64,000 nt of DNA from Blastobasis lacticolella (GCA_905147135.1 LR990061.1:3510026-3574025), one strand, 5' to 3'. Shown: positions 22,584 to 35,829, counted from the first letter of the stretch. The notes: a model not told the origin generated them from the sequence alone. Numbers and translations: made by a program.

Positions 22584-22640
22584 CAGGAAGCTGCAGAGTG
22601 AGTGTATGCTGGGGGAGTCTACTCACTCTGCAGCCTACTG
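22584..22640. mobile_element. 57-bp hairpin MITE flanked by TA
   Basis: Arms CAGGAAGCTGCAGAGTGAGT and ACTCACTCTGCAGCCTACTG form an almost complete hairpin, with TA on each side (22,582-83 and 22,641-42). TA flanks and CAGT-like ends are typical of Tc1/mariner-derived MITEs. Cousins lie at 37,298-37,370 and about 47,343-47,392. Confidence 0.7.
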
Positions 22641-22724
22641 TACCCCCCTTTCCCTCTTAACCTCTTTGATTTCCGGGTATCGTACACTTCTTATTTAGGT
22701 ACCTTATGAGATGATATGAATATC

Positions 22725-22865
22725 ATCTTGGCGTTAATGTCCGTGGTTGTGCTCTCGCGCACGATGGCACGGGGTCCACCTTGACCGTGATCCAGGATTT
22801 GGCAGATCACGTAAATTACAGTGGAGGACCACAGTGCCTGAATGTGAGAGCATCGGTTAGTTATC
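22725..22865 (-). repeat. SINE family A, internally deleted copy
   Basis: Starts with ATCATCTTGGCGTTAATGTC, then GTTGTGCTCTCGCGCACGAT and CAGGATTTGGCAGATCA. After a deletion it resumes at GAGAGCATCGGTTAG. The tRNA-like head is missing. Confidence 0.65.
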
Positions 22866-22869
22866 TACA

Positions 22870-24570
22870 TTCATCATTTAATTAGGTAAATTTCCCGATA
22901 AGGAAACGTTAACAAACCGAATGTTGTGATTTTTAACCCTCGACGAAAAAGAAGGTGTCGCGTATAAGTGTATCTGTCTGTACATTCGGAAGGGAATAAG
23001 GTAGAAAATATTTTAAAATTAAAATAATATCAAAAGTGCTTGCTGTTATTTTTTATTACAATTCAAAACCACGTTGCCAATTTTCCTATTAAAAGTCACA
23101 TCTTTTTTCTTATAAAGAAATGTTAACATTAGTGTGAAAATATTTATTTATTTATTGTAACCATACATGAATACTTACTAAATTAAAAACAATTTTGAGG
23201 CTGTACTATCAAAAAAAAATTTTTATTTTAATTTATATCACTGTTTTAGATTTATGTTTGTGATTTTATAAATATATGAAAATTCATTAAAGCAATTTCC
23301 ATTTACTACATAAAATTCAAAAATGATTGTTAAGAATTTGTTACTGATGCGTAAGGGTCAGCTAATAGGCCATTATTTTAGCCAATTCCACTTGTTTAAC
23401 AATTCACCGCACATCCTGCATGTGGCAGTAGCTACAGCAGATATTCTTTTTAAAGTGGCAATGCACTTATAAGCGCGACTGTACATCATAGGTAGGTCCA
23501 TCTACCTTCAAAAGGCAATTATATAATAACAACTACCTAATTATATTCCTGTAACATGTCGCCAATAAAAATGCCTCACATTTTACAATATTACATAGCT
23601 TTAACACCGCGCCCAGACCACTATAACTTGCGTAACAAATAATAGAGACTACCTATGGAATTACATCAGTATTTTGCTGGTAAAAAACTGAATAGTGACC
23701 GCATTAACCTTCCCATTCGAGCATGCAACCTGTTAGGTCATGCCCATGTTTGGTCTAGACCGGTTCGTCTGGACCTAGGACATCTGCCGCACCTGCGTCA
23801 GGTGGCCTAGCAAGCGTCTAAGTCTAACTGACGCCAGGAACTTTCCAACTGTACTATGCTGCGTTTGTTAACATTTGAATGGAAACGTTTTAATCGGCCT
23901 ATAGACATGAATTTAATTATCTTCTGACTGGATAAGTGAGGATTATGCTGGAATGTAGCGAAGGGAGACATTTTTAACTCGATCTTGGTAAGCAAGATCA
24001 AATTCCCAGTAGTACAAAATCAAATGGTAAGAGCAGTCGAAAAAGCACAGGGCTATTAAAATTTTGACTTTTGAATCTGTATGTCTGTACCATGGTAGCT
24101 CCGGAACGAATGGACCGATTTTGATGCAGTATTATTTATTTGAAAGCCGTTATAATCGAAATGGTTCATAGCTTTGTTTCATTAAAATCGATTTAGTAGT
24201 TTGAAAAATATTTCTTAATCAAAATAATAACTTGATTACGAAAGTAGAGTCGATCAAATAAATAATATTTTATAAAGTCTTTAATAGGGTTTGAAAATAT
24301 CCCTTTACATTTGTCGTCAGTTAAGCCTCATTAACGATAAATTTAATTTAATTATCAAAATATAATTAAATGCACCGGTTAGCTTAATTTTGTCTGAAAA
24401 TTGGTGGACACATGTAACGATTAATATGTAATCGGATTTGCCATTGACAACTTTTTTTTTAGTTCCCATCATTGAATAAAACGCCAACTTCAAGATTGAA
24501 TGAATGAATGAATGAATGAGGTCCGATGAACCCATTTCTATGGCAGATTACTCCATACAAAAGATAATGG
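22870..24570. other. AT-rich intergenic DNA
   Basis: No gene seen. Contains a short (GAAT)n run near 24,495 and the line TCTGTACCATGGTAGCTCCG near 24,088. A matching degenerate phrase (GTACCTCGCGAACGAATGGA) occurs near 46,087, a remnant of another dispersed repeat. Confidence 0.35.
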
Positions 24571-24718
24571 TAATTTTGATGTTAATGTCCCGGTAGTGCT
24601 CTCACGAGCGAGATCAGGTAATCCATATCCAATCCACGCGTATTTTGGTATTACTTTTCATTCAAATAATATTATAAATTTATATTGCTCCCATCTTGTA
24701 GGTACTATATACATAGTA

Positions 24719-24909
24719 CAGTCGAGTTCATTAATATGTGAGCATTACCAAGGCTTCAAATATAAATGTACGTGGAAGGGTACTTATACATATATCTGAG
24801 CAAATTCATCAATCAAACATATGTACATCTGCTCAGATATATAAGTACCCTTCCATGTACATTTATTTTTGAAGCGTTGGCAATGCTCACATATTAATGA
24901 ACTCGACTG
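24719..24909. mobile_element. Tc1/mariner-type foldback MITE
   Basis: Both arms of about 85 bases are inverted copies. The outer ends are CAGTCGAGTTCATTAATATG and its complement, inner parts include TGTACGTGGAAGGGTAC, and a short spacer lies near 24,810. TA dinucleotides flank the element at 24,717-18 and 24,910-11. No transposase frame is present, so it depends on a mariner transposase elsewhere. Mismatches between the arms are few, which suggests moderate age. Confidence 0.85.
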
Positions 24910-24914
24910 TACAA

Positions 24915-25082
24915 AATAATGTCGCTTGTCCCTGTATACGCTTAGGTCCTTTAAACTACGCAACGGATTTTAATGCGGTTTACAACAACAGTGATTCAAG
25001 AGGAAGGTTTATAAGCAAGAAAAAAATGGTAGGTAGGGCTTAAGTAGATGTACGCGAACAAAGTCGCGCCGGGTCCACTAGT
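24915..25082 (-). repeat. GACCCGGCGCGACTT repeat F, inverted copy
   Basis: On the - strand it carries GTGGACCCGGCGCGACTTTG, TTCGCGTACA, a CTTATAAACCTTCCTCTTGA line and GTTGCGTAGTTTAAAGGACC. Two direct copies lie at 29,524-29,712 and 29,870-30,078. It starts six bases after the foldback MITE ends. Confidence 0.6.
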
Positions 25083-25734
25083 GTAGGTATATTTTAGATA
25101 AAATCGCCAACCGTTGAACAAAATATGTTAAAAATAAACACACGGAAGCGAACCCGGGAGCCTTGACGAGATTGTCGCTGAGCGTTGTCCTTACCAAAGA
25201 ACTGTAGTTTCGGTGAATGTACGTTGTTTTGGTAAATGGCTGTTTGGGTCTATTTTTCAGGTTAATAACTTTGGCGGTGCGAAGACCGGCGTAGCTAGCA
25301 CAAATCCTGGCCACTTATAGGACACTTGACACTTTGACACTTGTCCAACAATACGTCTTGTCTATATAAGTAATTAGTGGGACGCGACTTCCTTCGTGTG
25401 GCCTCCTACCCCTACACTACCCTACCTCTATTCTACATTAGCCTACCCCTACATTACCCTACCCTGCGTCGATTGAATTGTAAACGGATCGCAAAAGCAG
25501 CTCAACGACAGTTTTATAATACTTTTTAATCATAGCAGAATACCAAAAATACATAAAACTGCTATTGAGAGGCGATTGTGATTCTATTACAATTCAATCG
25601 AGCCATTAGTAAATTAGCGGACTTAGGCCCTGATGGGGTGACGATTTGCGAACGGTTTCAGGTGGATTCTGGATGCATTGGAGGACCGAGGACAGGGTGC
25701 ATTGGCGTTCATTAGGGGGTTTTTAATTTGTATA

Positions 25735-25965
25735 CACACGCGTATTGAGTTTATGCACGTGCAAGTTGTGGAATGAGCTCTCTCCCGAAGTCTTTCGTTT
25801 GCACTATAACATGGGGTGCTTCAAAAACCATGTCTGCAGGTACCTTAAAGGCCGGCACCGCATCCGCTCCCCTTCATGGACGACGGTGGCCACTTTCCAT
25901 CAGGTGGACTATCCGTCCGTGTGCCTCCAAAACACTTTTTTACCGGTTATGGACTAATATAGGCT
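25735..25965 (+). pseudogene. Non-LTR retrotransposon ORF2 C-terminus and 3' end
   Basis: One frame reads KLWNELSPEVFRLHYNMGCF, then KNHVCRYLKGRHRIRSPSWT. 'LWNELP/SPEVF...YNMxxFKxxVxxYL' is the common C-terminal end of CR1/jockey-like LINE ORF2. The DNA continues GACGACGGTGGCCACTTTCC and ends in a short ATGATGAT run. A shorter relative is at 37,021-37,135. Confidence 0.65.
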
Positions 25966-25969
25966 GATG

Positions 25970-27780
25970 AGGATGATGATAAAAGATATACAGACAGATG
26001 CAGAAAGCGACTTTATATTCTAATATGTAGAGAAGAAGATTCAGAAAGCAATAAACAATAAAAACATGTACCTACTTACTTGCTAAAAAATCATAGCAGA
26101 TTTAAATTTATGTTCGTGTATGTGTGTGTGTGAGTGAGTGTTTTGCAACTCGCAACTGCGAGTAAAAAGTGCATTGGCCCGCTTTAGCAACATTTCAGAA
26201 CCAGTTGCCGTAGGTCACGGTTGCCAACAGGTAGGTACTACTGTTATCGATTATATCGTTAATTTTATTCAGGCAGTGTAGGTATTTTGTCGCTTCTGTA
26301 TACTAATGGGTATATAGTCTCTCTTCTTCTTTGGCCTTGCTTTATTATTCCCATATTATTTGGGGTCAGCACTCCTTGTACATTTTCGCCACAAGGCTCT
26401 GTTTTGGGTCATATCCGTATCAATATTTGCCGCTCGCATATCATTCTGTCATCATTCAAGTCATCATCCAAGTCACAGTATAAAGAGAAAATATTTGTAT
26501 TTTTGTTTGTCTATCACATAGTAATAAAAATCATTATTTTTTTTTTAATTTGAGAACTTACTCAATGTTCTAGGTACCTATACTATTTATTATTATGGAG
26601 GAATAACTAAATGCTTTTTTGCAGGTTCAGCTAATTTGTTGTTTGACTCTATCAATGTCAATATTATTATTATATACATTAATGATTTTAGTTTAGTTCG
26701 AAAAGTTTTTTTATAGATTACCTATACACGTTGAGTTAGCCTGTAAGTGAAATATGAACGTTGTGTAATACGTAAGTATAAAAACAAAATGTAATTTCTA
26801 TATTTTTTTATTTTAATATTTTGTTGGCTTCCTAATAAATGAAAAAATAAATTGGACCATTATTATATTAATTTTATAATAGCCTCCTTGGGTTAACATT
26901 TTAAAAATAGAACATTTGTACGCAACGCGTCATCACAAAATGCACGGAACGAATTCTTAGCATTGCAAATAGTGGACACAGCCGCTTGGGAAAACGATGT
27001 AAGTTGGTTTTTGCCATTTCAAATTTTATTTCGTCTGAGAGATATTGTTAATTTGAAATAAACTGCAAAAAGTTTACACAATTACTTGGAATAAACCTTT
27101 TTTGGTTTGATCTAAGCATAGTTATCTACATTATATTTTACATTTAATTTTTAAGTTTTAAATGAATAAAATTCATTATTTGTCTATTTATTCCTTTTAA
27201 GCGTTACGATTAAAAAATTGGGAATTGTCCCAATTTGGAGAAGACATTGGTCAAATATAAAATCGAATAAATATTTTTAAAGAGTAAAAATACTATAAAG
27301 GAGAGAGAATTTAAATAATACAATTGTTCTGTGAAACTACAGGAATATCTGTTAGGATTCTGTAGACAGTCCGTCCACTATATGACTATAGGAATACCTA
27401 ATGAATATGAGGTAAGTACCTGTCACCGCCTTCTCGTGAGCTTTTCCGTGAGTGAGTATTGTGATAAATATTCCCCAGATGGGTATGAGTTGTTATGTCC
27501 GGAATAAATGGGAAAAAATAATTCATTGAATTTATAAAATGATTCCCGCTGGATCTTGGACAATTTGTTTATATATGTAAGTTGGTGGATAATTAAGTAT
27601 TAAGTAAGTAGATATATCTACTATACATATTTGTGAATATTTTTTGTACTTTGTAAGTAATGTGATAGATAGTAAACATTTTTAATGTAAATTTAATACA
27701 TGTCTGTCAATACATTATTTATTATAGTTGACAATAAACATCTAAGCACTTTTGGTTTGAAAAAAGAAAGTTGCTACAAT
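25970..27780. other. AT-rich intergenic DNA
   Basis: No supported gene. A GT-rich simple repeat lies near 26,112. Confidence 0.35.
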
Positions 27781-27794
27781 AAGTCAATTTCGTA

Positions 27795-27960
27795 GTTACA
27801 GCCAGGCGGCCGCCGCCACCGGCGCAGGCGCAGCGGACGGCGAATTCGACGCGGCCTTGACTGCGGCCGACGACTCCGCCGATGTTTTTATTCGCGAAAA
27901 TAACGCCGCAGACAGAGATGGATAGCACGACAAAGAGAGACGACAGTACATTCAAATTTA
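27795..27960. other. GC-rich patch, possible coding exon, strand unresolved
   Basis: A CpG-rich block stands out in AT-rich DNA. On the - strand a frame without ATG reads a hydrophobic run (LSSLFVVLSISVCGVIF), then Gly/Arg-rich residues, with strong C/G at third positions. On the + strand, after an acceptor-like TAGTTACAG, a frame reads an Ala/Asp-rich stretch (GEFDAALTAADDSADVFIRE) to a TAG near 27,927. Either could be a real exon, or neither. I recognise no family. Confidence 0.25.
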
Positions 27961-29520
27961 TGTATTCACCTTTAAATCAAGGCAAATCGATCGCATTAGA
28001 ATCGGGCGGCATACTTACATAAATGTGCCGTAACTTAGAAATGCAATTGGGGCAGATTTAAATGTTGATGTTTTTATTTTTGCATATATTTTTAGTAACT
28101 GTTGTAAATTTTTTATTTATTTTGTATGGGTATAGTATGAGTATGAGTATTTATGTAAGTATACAAAATATTTATGAGATTAATATCTAAATCTATGCCA
28201 AAAATAAAAAATGGTATCTTAAAAATGAAATACGTAGAACTAAATTTAACACAAGTGCCGCCATCTGTGTTGAGCATAGTTAAAATAAAACAAAAAAAAC
28301 TTCAACCATCCAAACTGACTCCACCCTGAAGGTCAATGGCCCTAGGAGCGTCATTCTTATATCGGCCGCATTTTGGTCGAGCGAAACAGGGGAACTATTC
28401 CTGTCCCACTCACACTCACAGGGGACCCTATTCATTTTCGTGTGCGTGATGAATACCGATTATCTCATTCACCGTGTTCGCTTTTTGAAATTTTACGACC
28501 TATCCGTGTGTGCGCGAGTAAAATTCTCACCAACGTGTGCGTGTCTCGAAAATTATCTGCCAGCATTGAATTCATACACGGCCACGGGTGGGTCGTTTCG
28601 AAAATGTCATGCTGAATGGTTTATTTTTGCGTTTTTTTTCTACATTCTGTCAGGCCACACGCCTCTGCAATTCTAATGTCGAGCTTACAAGTCGTCTTGA
28701 GTTGTTTTTATGCAATATTCATGTATTTTTCGACGAACCGACACAGCGTTGGGGCAGGTCGTGGAATGCGTGCGTGTGCGTCGCGTCTTGTGCGCACGCG
28801 GCTCTTTCGGGTGTCTAATTTCAAACTGGTCGGATCCGGTTTTTTGTGTAGCCAATGCAGATACTTCATTGGTGGAATTTGAAATGCGAATGCTGGCCCT
28901 GTCGCTTAAATACAACTTAGTAAACGACGGTCGGCAGATAGGTATCTAAATACCTAAGCAAGCTTATGGAAATACCTAACTACACAATGAAACAAACTGT
29001 GTAACAGAGAATATAGTATCTAGATAGATGTATAGGTAACTAATTGTTATCTAAAACTAGAGTCATTTCGAAAATATAGAGAGGTACCTACTTACTTAGG
29101 TAATGGTCCAATATAATCATCAATTATCAAGCAATGAAGAGAACAACGTCCCAATCAGACATCAAACAGTTTCAACCTGGTTATACAATCTTGTGTGATC
29201 ACAAAGCTGCGGTATTTTTATACATCAATAATGTCTCGAAACTTCTAGAAGCAGCTCTTCGAATCAATAAATTAAAGCTAGCATAGTTAAAATCTCATAA
29301 CAGCAGAAGCGCGCCGTTCACACAAGGTGGTTGACCGAGTTGGACAATAAGAAGAGTTGGCGTCCTGTCACCTGCCGCTACAAAAACCTAGTCCTGTGGT
29401 CTAGACCAGACTGGACCGGACCTAACTCGGAGCTGTAGCATTAGTTGGAGATCGCAACTTCGTAAGGAGAAATGTTGATTGAAATGTTGTGAATTGTGTA
29501 CCTAAGCTTAAAAATTATAA
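27961..29520. other. Intergenic DNA with a GC-richer segment
   Basis: From about 28,340 to 28,870 the sequence is richer in CG dinucleotides and TGTGCG words (GTGTGCGCGAG, CGTGTGCGTGTCTCG). Many short overlapping frames occur on both strands and none has a clear family. It might be a promoter or first-exon region for the patch at 27.8-27.96 kb; this is speculation. Confidence 0.25.
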
Positions 29521-29523
29521 TTA

Positions 29524-30078
29524 GCTAGTCGACCCGGCGCGACTTCGTACACATACACCAACTTTACCCCTATCTACCCTTTTTTTGCTTATAAACCTTT
29601 CTTTTGAATCACTCAATCTATTGTTAAAAACTGCATTAAAAGCTAAGCGTACCTACATAGATACGTAGGGACAGATGGCGGGAAGCGACTTTGTTTAATA
29701 CTACTTATGTTTAGATTCAATGGATGATAATTTTTGAATTTGTATTAACATTTATAACCAATTATATTAGCCGCACTTATAAAACTTTGAGCTCAAGTTT
29801 ATCAAAGCTCTTTTATATAGGCAAATAAATTTTCAGAAGGATTTTATTAATTATTTATTATTAACTTGTGGACCCGGCGGGACTTAGTTCGCGTACACCT
29901 ACTTTACTTCTTCTATCTACCCTTATTTTTGCTTATAAACCTTCCTCTTGATGTACTCTATATTTGTTGGAAACCACATTAAAATCCGTTGCATAGTTTA
30001 AAAGATCTAACCGTACCAACAAAGATACATTAGGACAGATGGCGGGAAGCGACTGTTTTATACTATGTATAGATTAGT
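29524..30078 (+). repeat. Repeat F, two direct copies
   Basis: Copies at 29,524-29,712 and 29,870-30,078. Each starts near GACCCGGCG(C/G)GACTT and runs through TTTTTGCTTATAAACCTT and GGACAGATGGCGGGAAGCGA to TACTA. About 160 bp of AT-rich DNA separates them. They are probably independent insertions or a local duplication. No coding frame and no TIR seen. Confidence 0.65.
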
Positions 30079-30184
30079 AGCTACCAACATCAACATAATG
30101 GACTGACAATGACGACACTGGAGTGCTGGAAATCGGACGAAGTAAAAAGAATAGAAAAGCGGGCCCTGGCAGAATTGACCCGCA

Positions 30185-30460
30185 GTGGGATCAAATCAAA
30201 TCAAAATATTTTTATTCATGTTAGGTTTACACAAACACTTATGAACGTTAACGGATGATGTCCACCATGAGCATGTTAAAAAAACTTTGCGCAACATGCG
30301 TAATATAACTTCTAATATTAAAGCTTCTTGACTTCTTCAACCGGTCTCGCTGATTTAATGATAGAACAATTTTTAAACATTGGTCACACGATTTTTAGAC
30401 GGCCAGCTAATGCCTGATCGCCTAGTGCTTAAGTTATGGGCATCGGATGCTGTCTGTTCA
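30185..30460 (+). repeat. Dispersed repeat starting AATCAAATCAAAATATTT
   Basis: AATCAAATCAAAATATTTTT, TTTACACAAACACTTATGAA, then TTCTTCAACCGGTCTCGCTG. I recall this kind of sequence as a dispersed element in moth and butterfly genomes, but there is no second copy in the window to confirm it. Confidence 0.35.
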
Positions 30461-30464
30461 GTCT

Positions 30465-33400
30465 ATTTTCAACTAAGATTAAGACGATTCTCTGTTTACT
30501 AATGATCTAATTTGCATTTATGTCGATGGCATTTTTATTTTCAACTGGTAAGACGCGTAACGTCAAAGCCTGTTAAATTTGAGATATAAACAAAAATGTT
30601 TAAATATGTGGGTATTCTACAAAAAACCACCACTACCTGCAAATGAAAAGCGTACAACAAAACAATTGCGGGTACAAATTCCAGTATTAAAAAAGGCACA
30701 CAAAAGCCTCTAATAAGTTAATGGTGAAACTAATCACGGCTAAATCATAAACATCATCATAGGCGAGGGTAGGAAGTAAAAAAAGTAAATAAAAAATGAC
30801 TATTCATTTCCCGGTCATTACCCTCGGAACTAGGGCCCTCCTAGATTAGCAGCGGGAAAAAAGTAAAATGGCGTATTGTTTTGTTTAAAGCCACTGTTAG
30901 CACAAAGGGTGGTGTTTTCACGATTTTAGTTAGAAACCGACGGCAGGGCTCCGCCAATAGCTGGCCGCCCCGCCAGCAATAGATAGGGGATGCTTCTGAA
31001 CAAGAAAGCGTCAAGCGCTTCATAGATAAGCTGGACCGCTGCAAAATTTGTTAGAAAAACATTTTTTTTTTCAGTTACAGCGTTTTACACGTTGAACTTG
31101 AAAATAATTTCTAAGACTTAGGTACCTTATTTCGCACATATATCTACCTAATTTTGATTATTTTTAAATCGATCCATTATTCGCAACATCAATGGAAAAC
31201 TAACCCAATCCAAATACAAAACCTCATAACTGAAAAATTAAAAAATCAACATTTTTTAACATTCGTCCGTTTAGCCCCATACAATAGAAACCGTCCTAAC
31301 CGTGGATCTGATAAAATCCAGCGCTCCCCGGCTGTATGACTCGACCTCCCCTATTCCCGCATCTAGGCTAGAGCTATCCCGTGCGTTTACACACATTACT
31401 GCAGTTTGATGAATTGCCTACGAAGACCGCGGTAGGGTGCGGTCGTTCAACCTGCCATGGCACCGCTTGGACTCCGTATATAGGTCTCACATAATCTAAG
31501 ACGGTTCATAGTTATATGCTCACTTTTTTTTTGTTTTTTTTTTTTTTTTATTTTAGGCAATTTTTTTATTTTATTATTTGGAAGGGGTACCTGTTGTAAC
31601 TGGTGTAGATTAGGTAGTGTTTTTGTTTTTTTATTTTTTTAAACCTGGTCCTACATTCTCCTTGTTGCCGGATGTCCACTTACGATCAGGTGACCTACTT
31701 GTATGCCATTAAAATCTATGATATGATGATTGGTAAGTTAAGATAATAAAAATATGCCTGTAGGTATAGCAAATCTCAAACACATCGATCGAAATGTACC
31801 TAAGAACTTACTACTTCGATAGGTACATAATTAAATGTTACTAAAAAAAAATTGCAATAAAATGTAATAGGTATAGCGGAGTGTTCAGGCGTTTCGGCAC
31901 GGTCTGGTTTTGCCCCGCGGGCCAAAGCGAATGAATAATAAAAAAAAAGTTTTCCTCAGGCATTTGTTTAAATGTTTATCAATAATGTTTTTCCCCCGAC
32001 TGGCCATTTTAAGGACATTTTCAATCCAAAGCCAAAATCGTACATATACTAGGTATGTATTTAGGTACGTAAATAGGTGTTTTTGCAAATTATAGCAACC
32101 CAAGAGCATGATTAAATTATTAAATTATTCAATAATAACTGGACAATATAAAAAAGTGTATTTAAAAGAAATTATACTATTAACTTAGTCAGATACCTTA
32201 TTTCGTTTAAAAAAGGTTAGTATTAAAATACCATTTTGCACATGGTATCCAAACAGCTGTAACTACAAATGCAAAGTCATAAAGATATAGAAAACCCTGT
32301 CCCGTAATCCAAAATCACTATCTTTAATGAAAGCTTTCCGTTTGATGATTCCGTGAAAATGATGCTCGAAATATCCCGAAAATATCTCCCAGCGCCCTTT
32401 GATTTAAGAGCAACCAAATATTCGCAAACATTCCCCTTTTTTGAGTTGAAAAGAACATATTTATTACTACTATTTTAACGTATATGGTATATAATATGGT
32501 ACGTAACTAATTCATATTGTCAGGCTGCTATTAAACCAAAAACTTCATTATACCTACCTAGAGCACACCTACTCACTGTTCGAAGATACTCTACTCCACA
32601 TTAGAGGAAGATTTTGTCACAATCTGTGTGTTTGTTTTGCAAATAACCAATCGCAATATTAAAAATAGGTCAATCTAGGTACTTATTGAAAATACGCCAC
32701 GGAAAACGCCACTCAAGTTTTATCCTAGCTGGTTAAAAGCTAGGCCGATCCAATCCAAAATCGAGTGTAGTACGAAGTACATCTTACTGGACTACACGTT
32801 CTCCGAATATTACATAATTGTAAATAATATAGCTGCTTTGTCTACGCGAAAACGAAAACTCGTTTACTTGAAGTGAATTCCAGCTTACCACTGGAGAAGA
32901 CAGCATTGTGTGCGCATAGTTTAAATTTAAGTTACAACCTTTTGGTACCTAGGTAGGGGGCCAAATTTTAATTTCACACACACTATTTTTCATTTCACCC
33001 GCATCTTATCTATATAGCTTCTATAAAGAACTTAAAACAAAATTAAACTATGTATTTAATAGTAGTAAGTAGGCAGGTAAATATCTACATATAAATGATA
33101 ATAAAAAATGAAGATCAAATCCAACGGACGAGTCTTATAGGACAGCCAAGCCAAGGTTGTCGATTCAATGATTAAAAAATCCACAATTAAAATTCCCTGT
33201 CGGCGAAAAATCTTTAATTGTAAGTAATTAAACAGTCATAAAAATTAACAAGGCACTCGATTTTAAGTTTAAAAAAGCATTTTCTTACTCGGAACTGGTC
33301 GCGACGTGGCACTAACCTACACCAACACACCATGGATTGTCCGCACACACTCGTTTGTATGTGTGAGAAACCACGTTTGTGTGAGTGTATTTCGTAAGTT

Positions 33401-35340
33401 CATTCACCTTACGAGTTGGGGAAGTTGGGAACAGAGGCAGCGTTTGAGTCGCAACTTGTGGATTACATTTTTTAAATAATTGGGGACAAGGAACAGCTTT
33501 GCGTGCATTCTTTGGATTCTTTATCTACTATGCTGTGTTAGGCTAGGCTAGGCTATGTCAATAAATAAAATTGTCGCGTTAAGGGCTTAGAAAATCTACA
33601 CATAACCATGGAGAAGTCGGTGCATCCAGAATGAGTGACTGTTTTGTGGCTTTTGGACCAGCGACATCGTCGAGCCGCTCTTACTTGCTTACAAGCCTGG
33701 CGTTACCAAGAAATGATTACTTAAAGAGATTTTATTTCTGAATATTTATACGAAATATTCGGGGCTTTGCACACTGTCTTCGAAGATCAAATAATCAGCG
33801 TAAGATGTCATTTGCCACCACGTAGATGCGATTTGCGACTCCGTTGGACTCTTTTTAGGAAGACGTTTGAATAGTGTGACGCTAACTATCTTATATCAAA
33901 TCGAAGATGCCATTGATGAGATGCGAGTCCATGCAATCGAAAAAAATCTGTAAAATTTAGACGTAGCTGTATAGAAGCCAGCCGTGCAAGTTATTTGAAC
34001 GAATTAGTAAGAATAAAAATAAATAAATACCGTCATGGGGCCCTAAACCGTAAAACCAGAGAGCAAAAGACCTTTTTAAACGTCGCTTCGCCAACGAAGC
34101 ATAGCCTTTTAATAAATCAGATTACTTTGGAAAATATAAATTCGTCTTTAAATTAAATTGAATAACGTTAGATTTAGGTAATAGGTAACTAATACTGGAG
34201 AATAATAAATGATAAAAACCGGAAGTGTGTCGGACTCGCGCATCACGTTCCGAAATTATTTAAGAATCTTACCCATGGCTCCCATCCATCCATCTTTTCG
34301 GGGTCGACACCGCGTGGGTGCTTAGCATCAAGCGGGCCGTAAGCTTGTTTGCTAACTTAGTGGTATAAAAAAATCTATCCGTCTGGCAATCTATGAGGGA
34401 TCTATAAGTTACAGGACATTTCAAAGTTTTCATTGCATTTAAATAAAATCAAAACAATGCCTCAGGCGACTCCACGTCTCTCGCACGCATGCGATATTTA
34501 AGCAAGTCGCATTTTTGCGCGGCACGCACTGCACGCGCGTGTGTACGTCACAGTGGAATATGTAAATTTGGATGTTTTGTGAAATGACTAGGTACTTCAT
34601 TTGTGCTTACAAATAATAAATTAATAAAAATCTGATTAGCCTACCTTGAAACGCTTTACCTGGCTCATCAACGGGTCTCACCATCGCATTTGTCTAATTT
34701 TTCCCTATAAATGTACCAAACCCCTTCCTTTACCATTTGGGAGATAGACGCAAAGACATTCGATTCATAAAATCATCACACTGTTTAAATGAAAAATAAA
34801 TTCAAAATCCAAAATAATTATCACATTGGTAATGTATTGAAATATTATTAATAAATAAGTCACAGATGCAACATTTTAACATGAAGTTTAAGCATGTTGC
34901 ATCATCGAACAGTCTATTTGACCACATTTAGGAGGTTTTTAGCATCCCCCGGGCACGCTTTATGTGGTGAGTATTGGCTTAACTTTACAAATTACGAGCA
35001 GAGTGTACGGGTGCGTAGTAGTTGAATAGCGGTCAATAAATCAAATTTCAAAGTTTTACTGTGACTCACATACACACAGGCAGACATACAAATCAGTACA
35101 CATAAAGTAAGTGCAATAATACAAGCATGCGTGTTCATACGAGTGCAGAGCTGATACGGGCCTACAGACGAATTTTTTAGTGTCAGAACACACATTGTCC
35201 TTTACTCATCCTACTCTTCATAATAAGTAGGTAGTAAGTGCTAAGGACTCGTCATCTTTGTTGTGTTGGACTTTGTTTTTACAAACCTATTTAGTTAGTT
35301 TTGTTGTTTGTTAAAAAATATTTACTTTATGCTATAATTC
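30465..35340. other. Long AT-rich stretch without recognised gene
   Basis: Nearly 5 kb with no supported exon or RNA gene. Features seen: T-runs around 31,530, a weak CTTACGATCAGGTGACCTAC repeat scrap near 31,680, a (GGCTA)n run near 33,540, and a CCAAAATCATC-type simple region. It may be intergenic or a long intron. Confidence 0.35.
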
Positions 35341-35344
35341 ACAC

Positions 35345-35712
35345 TACGTGGTGTTACGCTGGCCAGAGTACGCCTTGACTATGATTCAGGATTTGGCAGA
35401 TCAGGTAATTGCAGCGGAGCGACTGCCATCTGACCTCCGTGACTCTGTTAATAGGAGAACCTGATCAGATTGGATCATGGTTACACATTCATTCAGGTTT
35501 CATTACGATGTTTTCCCTCACCGAAAGCATCGGTTATTACTCAACTAATATAGATAGGTGCATGACTCGAAAATAAAGAAAGAAAAGCAAGAAATAAAGA
35601 GCATTTATTGACTCAAACAAAAAAATAGTCCTTGGTACATGACGGTAGTGGGATTCAACCCAGTTCGGTACCTCTCGCATAACGACTCGGATTCCTTTAC
35701 CGTCGATCCTGC
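35345..35712 (-). repeat. SINE family A copy
   Basis: From GCCTTGACTATGATTCAGGA through GGATCATGGTTACACATTCA and GAAAGCATCGGTTA to the head CGGTACCTCTCGCATAACGA (reverse of the tRNA-like part). An extra A-rich segment of about 50 bp interrupts it near 35,570. It carries both head and tail. Confidence 0.75.
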
Positions 35713-35829
35713 TATTATTTCTAACCAGCCTGCTGGAGATTACAGAGTTCACTATTTTGTGCTTACGACCAAGTCCTCCACTAATTTGGAGGTGGCTTAA
35801 CCTCAGTTGTGTACTGATCATTAATCATT

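Noticed and set aside
28373..28949. Cluster of overlapping frames of 76-88 codons
   Set aside because: All six frames are open in parts because of local composition; no frame stands out and no family is recognised.
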